A stretch of 8,384 bases of DNA from Bacillota bacterium. Lineage in GTDB: Bacteria; Bacillota_A; Clostridia; Lachnospirales; Lachnospiraceae. Position 1 is the stretch's first letter. Each line of letters starts with the position of its first letter. The stretch covers positions 1 to 8,384 of the forward strand of contig JAEZSL010000001.1 of the NCBI GenBank assembly GCA_023443925.1. Direction: 5' to 3'. Shown in pieces: positions 1-5,448 of the stretch. Made by a program: the position numbers and the translations under genes. The notes beneath the pieces were generated by a model. The model made no database searches. It was given only the letters and a program-made list of their open reading frames with translations, and was not told the origin of the DNA.

Positions 1-163
1 AGTCGCACTGAATACCGGAGCAGACTTGTTTCCAGCCTGCACATACGATAACTTCCCCGCTGATATCTACTATGGATATCGGCACTTTTGTGATTTTATA
101 AAAATCATGGAGTAGTTTATCTATTAAATTTACATCAAGCAGTTCCCTGATTTTATATTGCAT
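1..163 (-). CDS. PocR-domain sensory/regulatory protein, N-terminal fragment
   Basis: Only the first 54 codons are in the window; the gene runs off the left edge. Read on the minus strand from ATG at 163 it gives a continuous frame. Residues 5-25 form an amphipathic helix (IRELLDVNLIDKLLHDFYK). Then come a VPISIVDISGEVI strand pair (27-39) and GWKQVCSGIQC (43-53). This matches the start of the PocR sensory domain (helix, then 'aildl.G.vl....w..iC..'), which is usually fused to histidine kinase, GGDEF or AraC output modules. The output module lies outside the window, so the exact type is unknown. The ribosome site is a weak GGGGG run at about 173-177. The upstream promoter and leader are listed separately. 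The domain match is from memory of the pattern. Confidence 0.7.
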   Translation of the reverse strand, partial: MQYKIRELLDVNLIDKLLHDFYKITKVPISIVDISGEVIVCAGWKQVCSGIQCD

Positions 164-213
164 TGCTATAACCCCCGACAAAATTGTTATCCAAATTCCA
201 ATTCAAGCTTTGC

Positions 214-244
214 GGGCGTATGATTACTTTCACTAACTATGCCC
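214..244 (-). other. Leader hairpin upstream of the PocR-domain gene
   Basis: GGGCGTA (214-220) can pair with TATGCCC (238-244), with one G-T wobble, around a 17-nt loop. It is the only GC-rich structure in the 164-479 stretch. It would be transcribed in the leader of the minus-strand gene. No U-tract follows, so it is not a clear terminator, and it matches no riboswitch I recognise. Confidence 0.35.
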
Positions 245-317
245 CCCCGGTTAACGATTTATGCCAATGAAAACAATCTAATATTGTATCTCAATTATTA
301 TGTATTTTGTATTTAAC

Positions 318-332
318 TTGCTTAATAAGCAA
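318..332. promoter_or_regulatory. Dyad abutting the -10, candidate operator
   Basis: TTGCTT-AAT-AAGCAA is a perfect dyad with 6-bp arms. It lies directly next to the -10 of the minus-strand promoter and would cover the start site. That is a classic repressor position. Which protein would bind is unknown; the XRE-type protein encoded at 480 is one local candidate. Confidence 0.4.
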
Positions 333-362
333 ATTATACCATTAAACTTACTCTATAATCAA
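333..362 (-). promoter_or_regulatory. Extended -10 promoter for the PocR-domain gene
   Basis: On the minus strand TTGATT (362-357) is followed after 18 nt by TATAAT (338-333). The -10 is preceded by TG plus one base, an extended -10. The next minus-strand gene starts at 163, implying a leader of about 160 nt. This is one of the best sigma-A type promoters in the window. The start site is inferred, not observed. Confidence 0.65.
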
Positions 363-409
363 GTTATATCAGCAAAAAAATCCATAAAAAAGAATATATT
401 GGTATAGTT

Positions 410-439
410 TTGTAATTTTATGGTATTTTATTCTATAAA
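410..439 (+). promoter_or_regulatory. Putative promoter of the XRE-type gene
   Basis: TTGTAA (410-415), an 18-nt spacer and TATAAA (434-439) lie about 40 nt before the start codon at 480. Imperfect inverted ATTGG/CCAAT half sites flank it (398-402 and 443-447). The surrounding DNA is very AT-rich, so chance matches are easy and support is moderate. Confidence 0.4.
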
Positions 440-479
440 TATCCAATTATAAAAAAGAAAAGTGATGTGATGTATAAAG

Positions 480-704
480 ATGAAGAATTTAATAGGCGAC
501 CGAGTACGGGAAGCACGCCATAGAAGAAATCCCAAGATTACCCAGCTGGATTTATTAGCAAGGCTGGCAGTCCGGGGGGTTTATATGGAAAGCACTTCCA
601 TTTCTAAGATAGAATCTTATAAACGCCCGGTTACAGATATTGAATTAGTTGCGATAGCTGAAGCATTAAATGTAAGTATCCTTTGGCTTCTCAAAAAAGA
701 GTAG
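480..704 (+). CDS. XRE/Cro-family helix-turn-helix regulator
   Basis: This 74-residue protein is essentially one Cro/CI-type DNA-binding domain. Helix 1 is IGDRVREARHRR (5-16). The helix-turn-helix spans about 20-47 (ITQLDLLARLAV, then STSISKIESYKR). The conserved tail VTDIELVAIAEALNVSILWLL (51-71) packs the last two helices. There is no ligand or dimerisation domain, so it resembles phage- or element-type repressors. ATG at 480 is the only in-frame start that gives the whole domain, although the preceding sequence has only a poor ribosome site. It converges with the serine recombinase gene and shares a hairpin with it. A role in controlling the recombinase module is inferred from position; it could also control a host gene such as the divergent PocR-domain gene. 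Confidence 0.85.
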   Translation: MKNLIGDRVREARHRRNPKITQLDLLARLAVRGVYMESTSISKIESYKRPVTDIELVAIAEALNVSILWLLKKE

Positions 705-739
705 TTTAATCTTATGATTATTTTTTGCTGATATTCGGA

Positions 740-775
740 AAAGCACTATCAGCTAATTCAACCTGATAGTGCTTT
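740..775. terminator. Convergent hairpin between XRE gene and recombinase gene
   Basis: AAAGCACTATCAG (740-752) and CTGATAGTGCTTT (763-775) form a perfect 13-bp stem with a 10-nt loop, midway between two convergent stop codons. The U-tract is short on both strands (TTT plus one T on the minus side). It is a plausible bidirectional terminator, not a textbook one. A competing partner for the left arm lies at 727-733. Confidence 0.65.
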
Positions 776-779
776 AAGA

Positions 780-2282
780 CTAATTACAAGAAACCTCTGC
801 ACTGCCTGATACCTTTTCACAAGGCTTTAAAAACACATCTATATTTCCGTCCCCGTCAACTTCAATATATTTGATGAGCCGGGCAAGGGCAAACCCCAGC
901 AGATCTGTATTTTGAAACAGGTCTCTCAGGTCCGGAATTTTACCTATACCGGTACCTTTCTCTCTTGTTGTTCTGATTACTTCTAATTCCAGTTTTAACC
1001 GGTGAATTTCATGGTTGATTTGATCCGTTACCGCTTTTAATTCATCCATGGTAAGAATATCACCTATATACATATCCATATATTTCTGCTTTTCCCGCAG
1101 TTTGCCGCCTAAAATAACCGTACATTCTCTTTCTTTCGTTTTGTCTGCATCTTGTCCCTTTTGCTTTTTGCCGTAATCCTGAAAAGCACGGAATACCACA
1201 GATGGATTATCTTCACAAATCTTTAAAAAATAGCACCGGACAGCCTCTAATAATTCTTCTTCGTCAACGGCCGTCTTATTCCTGCAAAAATGAATCCCGT
1301 TACTGTTACGGCCGTTACAGACCCAGGTGATATATGTATTTTTATAAGTTCTTTCCAGTCTTCGGAAGGCGGTTTTGCAGTCCCTGCATTTTAACATACC
1401 GCTTAATATATGTTTTTGGGGTTTGGCTGCCTTAGGAAAAAGAGCAGCTCTGTTCCTTCTTATAATATCTGCTCTGGAAAATACTTCCTCAGAAATAATC
1501 TTAAGCTCCGGATTATCGGTTACCATCCACTCCTCAGCGGTTCTGTTTATTCTTTTACCGGTAAGAAAATCTTCTATTTCCTGTTTCCCGTTTACTACTT
1601 TACCGGTATAGATTTCATTGGCTAGTATCCGGCAGATTCCGTTCTGGGTCCAGGTACAGCCTCGTTTCGTCTTAATTCCCTCCTGGTTCAGGACAAGGGC
1701 AATGCGGCCAGCTCCCATACCTTTTTCCGTATACATTCTAAATATACGCTTAACTACAGCGGCTTCCTCTTCATTGATCCTCAGATGAAAATAATCACCC
1801 GCTATTTTATCATATCCGAAAACCAGATTGGGGACTCTTCCCTGCTGTGCATTCTGCCTTTTACCAAACCGTACACGCTTTGAGGTATTGGCGCTTTCCT
1901 CCTGTGCGATGGCACTTAACATGGTTAACATAAATTCTGAACTATCCGAGGAGGTCTGATCATAATTTACAAATACCACCCTTATATTAAGTGCCTTCAG
2001 CTTTCTTATGCTGGTTAGAAAATCCACCGTATTACGGGCCAGTCTTGAAATATCCTTTATAAGCACTGCTTCAAAGCTGTCTTTTGCAGCATCATTAAGC
2101 AGTTTCAGCAGCTGTGTACGGTTCTTTATTTTTGTTCCGCTTTTTCCTTCGTCTGCATAAATGTTCACTAGTTCGTACCCGTTTTTTTTTGCATATCCGG
2201 CAAAAAACTTCTGCTGGCTTTCCAGACTGTCTAACTGTTCTTCCTTATTGGTTGATACCCTGCAATAGGCCACCGCTTTCAT
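780..2282 (-). CDS. Large serine recombinase
   Basis: This 500-residue site-specific DNA recombinase cuts DNA through a serine-DNA intermediate. The resolvase catalytic domain covers about 2-145: AYCRVST carries nucleophile Ser10 and Arg8, and DISRLARN (77-84) supplies the active-site arginines Arg80 and Arg83. The 'Recombinase' DNA-binding domain follows at about 155-280 (FGYDK, GMGAGRIALVLNQEGIKT, CRILANEIYTGKV). A zinc-ribbon domain has Cys299, Cys302, Cys322 and Cys333. A charged helical, coiled-coil-like segment occupies about 370-440. The length is close to the SpoIVCA class and shorter than TnpX. All domains are present, so it looks functional. ATG at 2282 has AGGAG seven to eight bases upstream and overlaps the stop of a short upstream ORF as ATGA. 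The attachment sites are unknown. It could move an element, excise an intervening sequence or be a domesticated remnant. Confidence 0.97.
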   Translation of the reverse strand: MKAVAYCRVSTNKEEQLDSLESQQKFFAGYAKKNGYELVNIYADEGKSGTKIKNRTQLLKLLNDAAKDSFEAVLIKDISRLARNTVDFLTSIRKLKALNIRVVFVNYDQTSSDSSEFMLTMLSAIAQEESANTSKRVRFGKRQNAQQGRVPNLVFGYDKIAGDYFHLRINEEEAAVVKRIFRMYTEKGMGAGRIALVLNQEGIKTKRGCTWTQNGICRILANEIYTGKVVNGKQEIEDFLTGKRINRTAEEWMVTDNPELKIISEEVFSRADIIRRNRAALFPKAAKPQKHILSGMLKCRDCKTAFRRLERTYKNTYITWVCNGRNSNGIHFCRNKTAVDEEELLEAVRCYFLKICEDNPSVVFRAFQDYGKKQKGQDADKTKERECTVILGGKLREKQKYMDMYIGDILTMDELKAVTDQINHEIHRLKLELEVIRTTREKGTGIGKIPDLRDLFQNTDLLGFALARLIKYIEVDGDGNIDVFLKPCEKVSGSAEVSCN

Positions 2283-2335
2283 ATCATGTCTCCTTTTCCT
2301 GGTACACTAAAAAACTGGCTGATGCTGATGCTCAT
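2279..2335 (-). CDS. Possible 18-codon coupling ORF before the recombinase
   Basis: ATG at 2335 opens an 18-codon frame (MSISISQFFSVPGKGDMI). Its TGA stop overlaps the recombinase ATG in an ATGA arrangement. AAGGA sits six bases before its ATG, inside the stop region of the upstream 69-residue gene. Its last codons carry the recombinase ribosome site. The peptide itself resembles nothing I know. A translational relay or leader role is inferred from layout only; the frame may be chance. Confidence 0.35.
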   Translation of the reverse strand: MSISISQFFSVPGKGDMI

Positions 2336-2344
2336 CTGTTTTCC

Positions 2345-2554
2345 TTATGTTCCATTGCCCCTTTCCTCCAGGTAACGGACTACCAGGTTTATTAAATATC
2401 CTGCGGTTTCCTCTTTTTCATTGGGATTGTGAAAATTAATATGTATATTTCTTTTTCTTTTTCCTGATGGTTGGTTCTCCTTTATTCCGGCTTTTACCGT
2501 TCCAGCTTGTTTAAATTGTTTTTCTTGTTCCATCTTTTCTGCCAATTCATTCAT
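2345..2554 (-). CDS. Small uncharacterised protein of the recombinase operon
   Basis: This 69-residue protein lies 62 bases upstream of the recombinase on the same strand, with no terminator between them. The first ~36 residues are charged, low in hydrophobics and probably disordered (MNELAEKMEQEKQFKQ, then a basic GKRKR at 31-35). The second half is more protein-like: HINFHNPNEKEETAGYL (38-54), then a helix LINLVVRYLEERG (54-66). I recall short clostridial proteins with a similar His-x-His/Asn-Pro-Asn...Glu-Glu-Thr pattern beside serine recombinases, but cannot verify this. The small size and basic stretch would suit a recombination directionality or accessory factor; that is inference. No strong ribosome site precedes ATG at 2554; Met8 is an alternative start. 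Confidence 0.6.
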   Translation of the reverse strand: MNELAEKMEQEKQFKQAGTVKAGIKENQPSGKRKRNIHINFHNPNEKEETAGYLINLVVRYLEERGNGT

Positions 2555-2631
2555 TTGTACATATTATGTTTGTTTTATTTTAGATATGCTTGTTTTAAAA
2601 TGAATGAGACTGGTAATTCATGCAGAAAATA

Positions 2632-2700
2632 AGTGCCAGGTAATGAATTTTTACCGGATAATCCCTTTGGATTACTGGTTATATTTCATTACCTGGCACT
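2632..2700 (-). terminator. Long imperfect hairpin, probable terminator of the ABC operon
   Basis: AGTGCCAGGTAATGAA (2632-2647) and TTCATTACCTGGCACT (2685-2700) are perfectly complementary over 16 bp. A second stem pairs 2653-2664 with 2669-2679 through one bulge and a 4-nt loop. On the minus strand the stem is followed by TTATTTTCTG, a U-rich tract, so it can end transcripts of the ABC operon, whose last stop is at 2816. The size and internal bulge are also typical of a mobile palindromic repeat. Confidence 0.55.
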
Positions 2701-2815
2701 GTGAATAAATTAACTTTTTAAGACCATATTATGTTTCTAATATAATTCTTTTTATATTTCCTTTTGTGTTCCTGCAAAGTTTAATTTGAATTCTCATTAG
2801 GTTTTCATGCAAGTA

Positions 2816-3463
2816 TTACATCTCCTTATTACTATAGATTCTGACAGACAGATTATAGGACAGAAACAGCACTGCCAATACAATGACAGGAAACGCATAT
2901 GGCAGTATTTCAGACAATTTTTCAAGCTGTGCTTCATCCGGTTTTGGTATATTTAATCTCTGTGCCAGCTTAACAAATGCAGTTATTGCAAGCACGGGCA
3001 GCCCTACAATAGCAAATATGAGGATTCTGGCTTTTTCCACTCCGTATTTAATAAGGAGCGGCATTAGTACGCTAAAGATCAGCAGCATTATCAGGGCCAC
3101 AGATCCGCATATAAGCAGTATCTCCTTAGGGTCCTGCAGATGCATTGTTTCAGACATAATCATGGATATAATTCCGGAAAAAACCGTTCCTGCAGCAATG
3201 AGGAATATTAACAGTATATATTTTGATAAAACAATATCTTTTTTTAATATAGGCATAGTTAGTGCGTATTTATCCCATTTTGTAGACTCATCATAGGACA
3301 TGGAGGTAATCACAAGCATGGAACACATCATAGACATCATACCGATAAGATACGCAGGAGTCTTTAGCTGAACCGCAAATATACCAAAAACAACTACGGA
3401 TAAACTGATCTGCTTTACATATTTTTTTAAATTAAAAACATCCTTTAAGATTAATCCGATCAT
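2816..3463 (-). CDS. ABC-2 type transporter permease subunit
   Basis: This integral membrane subunit of a two-gene ABC transporter is about 215 residues from the chosen start. MIGLILKDVFNLKKY is the typical cytoplasmic opening. Five to six hydrophobic segments follow (for example SLSVVVFGIFAV, LIGMMSMMCSMLVITSM, ILLIFLIAAGTVFSGIISMIM, ILLICGSVALIMLLIFSVLMPLLI, ILIFAIVGLPVLAITAFV and FPVIVLAVLFLSYNLSV). The motif YDESTKWDKYALTMPILKKDIVLSKY, after the second segment, is the hallmark of the ABC2_membrane_5 family paired with YtrB/BcrA-like ATPases. I chose ATG at 3463 because AGGAG (3474-3470) lies six bases upstream. The longer frame from TTG at 3487 has no such site. The ATPase stop lies 20 bases upstream, implying co-translation. 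The substrate is unknown. Confidence 0.88.
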   Translation of the reverse strand: MIGLILKDVFNLKKYVKQISLSVVVFGIFAVQLKTPAYLIGMMSMMCSMLVITSMSYDESTKWDKYALTMPILKKDIVLSKYILLIFLIAAGTVFSGIISMIMSETMHLQDPKEILLICGSVALIMLLIFSVLMPLLIKYGVEKARILIFAIVGLPVLAITAFVKLAQRLNIPKPDEAQLEKLSEILPYAFPVIVLAVLFLSYNLSVRIYSNKEM

Positions 3464-3483
3464 ATTTTTCTCCTGTCCGCCTG

Positions 3484-4359
3484 TCAAAGGCTATTTATCA
3501 AGGTCTGTTCCCCTCTTATCTTAAACAGAACTATTTCTTCTATGGAGGTGTTATCAATTACCATGCCTTCTTTTCTTCTCTCCAGTTCCTTCTTGTTATC
3601 AATCATGACTTCATAGCCAAACTGACTTTTTCTGACTCCCACGGTATGGTTTTTATCAAGTTTTTGAAACTCCTCCTGTCCGCAGTGTACCACTCCATAA
3701 TTGTATATTAAATCATCCTTGCTTTTGCAAAAGACGATTCTGCCGTTATTAATAAAGGTAATATAATCCGCTACCTTTTCCAGGTCACTGGTAATGTGGG
3801 AGGACAACAGGATGGTGTGCTCCTCATTTTGGATAAATTCCATAAATATGTCCAGAATCTCATCCCGGACAATAGGGTCCAGACCGCTGGTGGCTTCATC
3901 CAGTATCAGCAGCTTTGCCTCATGGGAAAGAGCAGCCGCAATGGATAACTTCATCTTCATGCCCCTTGAATATTCTTTAATGATTTTGTCCTTTGGCAGC
4001 TTTAGTTTCATAATATATTGTTCAAAAACTTCTTCCTGCCAATTGGAATAGATCTTACTCATTATCTTCGATATATGGCCCAAGGTCAGGTTGTCATGGA
4101 AATAACTTTCATCAAAAACCACACCGATCTGTTCCTTGATTTTTTTCTCATCCTTTACATAATCCAGCCCGAATACTTTTATATTCCCGCTGTTGATACG
4201 AATTAGATTCAGTATAGCTTTAAGTGTAGTTGTCTTTCCGGCTCCATTCTCACCAATAAAGCCCATAATACAACCCATTGGCACCTGAAAAGATATATTG
4301 TCCAGTGAAAAAGCGCTGTATTCTTTGGTCACACCTTCCAGTTCGATTGCATTTACCAT
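3484..4359 (-). CDS. ABC transporter ATP-binding protein, YtrB/BcrA-like
   Basis: This 291-residue cytoplasmic ATPase would drive the permease encoded just downstream. Tyr14 is the likely A-loop residue. Walker A is GENGAGKTT (36-44). The ABC signature is the variant YSRGMKMKLS (130-139). Walker B is LLILDE (150-155), followed by the D-loop SGLD (158-161) and switch His188 in LLSSH. The canonical Q-loop glutamine is missing: the segment reads IGVVFDESYF (78-87), a form I associate with this ATPase branch. The last ~75 residues are an accessory domain with no clear motif. ATG at 4359 has AGGAGG within the last codons of the GntR gene, and only four bases separate the two genes, so translation is coupled. 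Members of this family take part in antibiotic export or envelope-stress response; the substrate here cannot be told. Confidence 0.93.
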   Translation of the reverse strand: MVNAIELEGVTKEYSAFSLDNISFQVPMGCIMGFIGENGAGKTTTLKAILNLIRINSGNIKVFGLDYVKDEKKIKEQIGVVFDESYFHDNLTLGHISKIMSKIYSNWQEEVFEQYIMKLKLPKDKIIKEYSRGMKMKLSIAAALSHEAKLLILDEATSGLDPIVRDEILDIFMEFIQNEEHTILLSSHITSDLEKVADYITFINNGRIVFCKSKDDLIYNYGVVHCGQEEFQKLDKNHTVGVRKSQFGYEVMIDNKKELERRKEGMVIDNTSIEEIVLFKIRGEQTLINSL

Positions 4360-4363
4360 AGAT

Positions 4364-4738
4364 TTAATCCTCCTTATAAATCATATCCAGTATGTCATGC
4401 AGCTCTTCCAGCTTTATGCCGCTCCTTCTGGCACTTTCCGCTGCCTTCTCCAAATATTCCTCAATTATCTTTAACTGTTCTTCTTTCACCAGCTCGGTGT
4501 TGGTTTCTGAGACAAAGCTGCCCTTCCCCACCAGCGTTGTAATAAAACCATCTCTTTCCAGGTCTTCATAAGCCCGCTTCGTCGTGATAACACTGATCCT
4601 CAGCTCCTTGGCAAGAAGTCTCATGGACGGAAGGGGCTGACCGGCACTTAGTTCACCGTTTATTATCATATTCTTAATCTGGCCGGTAATCTGCTCATAG
4701 ATTGGTTTGCCATTGGAATTGCTGATTATAATGTCCAC
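4364..4738 (-). CDS. GntR-family regulator, YtrA-like
   Basis: This 124-residue regulator has a winged helix-turn-helix at about 10-76 (PIYEQITGQIKNMI; LPSMRLLAKELRISVITTKRAYEDLERDG; wing GKGSFV). A short helical tail follows (about 82-122) instead of a large ligand-binding domain. That size and shape define the YtrA subfamily, which normally represses its own ABC transporter operon. It is the first gene of the operon. The start is GTG at 4738, with GAGG seven bases upstream (TGAGGTGAATAAGTGG); the domain would be incomplete from any later start. The palindrome at 4765-4785 is its likely target. The inducing signal is unknown. Confidence 0.93.
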   Translation of the reverse strand: MDIIISNSNGKPIYEQITGQIKNMIINGELSAGQPLPSMRLLAKELRISVITTKRAYEDLERDGFITTLVGKGSFVSETNTELVKEEQLKIIEEYLEKAAESARRSGIKLEELHDILDMIYKED

Positions 4739-4764
4739 TTATTCACCTCACTGATTGTAATTAA

Positions 4765-4785
4765 TGTATATACCTTATATATACA
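4765..4785. promoter_or_regulatory. Palindromic operator candidate for the GntR-family regulator
   Basis: TGTATATA-CCTTA-TATATACA has perfect 8-bp arms. It begins at the last base of the -10 and covers the expected start site, so a bound dimer would block transcription. AT-rich palindromes of this size directly after the promoter are typical for YtrA-type autorepression. Binding by the local regulator is inferred. Confidence 0.6.
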
Positions 4786-4813
4786 ATATATACTTAATAA
4801 CAGTAAATGTCAA
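4785..4813 (-). promoter_or_regulatory. Promoter of the GntR-ABC operon
   Basis: On the minus strand a perfect TTGACA (4813-4808) is followed, at exactly 17 nt, by TATATT (4790-4785). The GTG start of the GntR gene is about 47 bases downstream. This is the nearest-to-consensus -35 in the window. Confidence 0.75.
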
Positions 4814-5098
4814 TATCCTAATTATAAAAACCTTTTATTGCATGAATAAGAAATTATAGACAGTTCTATATGTAAAGTATCCTATTCAGCTTTTTTCATG
4901 CCGGCTCCGGAGTCTTATTTGTTTGCAGATACCAATTTCTGCAATTAAAAATAAAATCGGACTTTAATGCAGGGGATTTAAAATTCTGATTTCTAATTTT
5001 ATATGTAATCATCTATTAGGATTCCAGAATCAAATAAGATCAGAAAAAATACGCCGGCAATAGATTAATTTTTTATATTAGCAGTCATTTTACCCGAA

Positions 5099-5119
5099 TA
5101 AAAAACCGCCTTCCTGCGG
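5099..5119 (-). terminator. Minus-facing terminator-like hairpin
   Basis: On the minus strand CCGC-AGGAAG-GCGG is followed directly by TTTTTTATT. The stem is only 4 bp but all GC, with a good U-tract. No gene is recognised upstream on that strand before 5448, so what it would terminate is unclear. Confidence 0.35.
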
Positions 5120-5238
5120 ATAGTATTTTACATCAAGTTATCGGCTACTTAGTAATATAAAAGCAGAAATGTTTCATTATTTTATAGAGTCCATATTTTA
5201 ATTATATAACTTCCGTTTTTCGTAATTTAAATCCAGCA

Positions 5239-5299
5239 TAATGCCTAAATTTTATCCATTGTCAGTATATTTTAAATTCCAATTTAAACAGAGGCATTA
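5239..5299. repeat. Nested inverted repeats upstream of the uracil permease
   Basis: TAATGCCT (5239-5246) pairs with AGGCATTA (5292-5299). Inside it, TTTAAATT-CC-AATTTAAA (5271-5288) is a perfect dyad. The inner one has a 2-nt centre, so it is better as a protein site than as an RNA hairpin. The function is unknown, and AT-richness makes chance dyads likely. Confidence 0.3.
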
Positions 5300-5448
5300 A
5301 ACTGATTATTTCCTTATTTAAAGCCTTTTATCAGACATTCGTCCACAAAAAAATGTTTGTAAAAAATTACTGTAAAAAATAAAAAAAACCTCTTTACAAA
5401 GTCAACTCTTTATGTCAAAATATAAAAAATCATAGGAGGTAACTTTTC

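Larger units (their letters stand above)
4816..5433. other. Long AT-rich intergenic region between divergent ABC operon and uracil permease
   Basis: I see no supported gene in these ~620 bases. They contain a GC-rich patch at about 4900-4914, weak paired elements at 4984-4990/5039-5045 and 4993-4997/5015-5019, and a minus-facing terminator-like hairpin at 5099-5119. There are nested dyads at 5239-5299. Direct repeats CTTTA...GTCAA lie at 5392-5405 and 5408-5418. A weak plus-strand promoter (TTGTAA 5357-5362, 17 nt, TAAAAA 5380-5385) is possible. No purine riboswitch core or PyrR-type leader was recognised on either strand. Confidence 0.5.

Noticed and set aside
160..245. Leader of the PocR-domain gene resembling a cyclic-di-GMP (GEMM) riboswitch through GCAAAGC
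   Set aside because: Only this short word matches; the conserved CACGCA-AGGGCAAACC part and tetraloop-receptor pair are missing.
1375..1625. Plus-strand open frames of 71 and 78 codons
   Set aside because: They lie wholly inside the recombinase gene on the opposite strand and look like its shadows, with no ribosome site.
480..2700. Attachment sites or target duplications bounding the recombinase module
   Set aside because: I compared the flanks 164-480 and 2555-2815 by eye and found no shared direct or inverted repeat, so none is claimed.
2883..3296. Plus-strand 137-codon open frame
   Set aside because: Antisense shadow of the ABC permease; it has no recognisable domain or upstream signals.
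3464..3487. TTG start at 3487 for the ABC permease
   Set aside because: The ATG at 3463 has AGGAG six bases upstream and gives the usual N-terminus; the extra eight residues include that ribosome site itself.
5150..5220. Purine-riboswitch-like words on the minus strand (TATAAT ... AATATGG)
   Set aside because: The required GTTTCTACC core and the paired loops are absent at the right distance, and the strand points away from the permease.
5340..5448. PyrR-type attenuator or anti-antiterminator before the uracil permease
   Set aside because: No terminator/antiterminator pair and no PyrR-binding loop sequence is visible in the leader.
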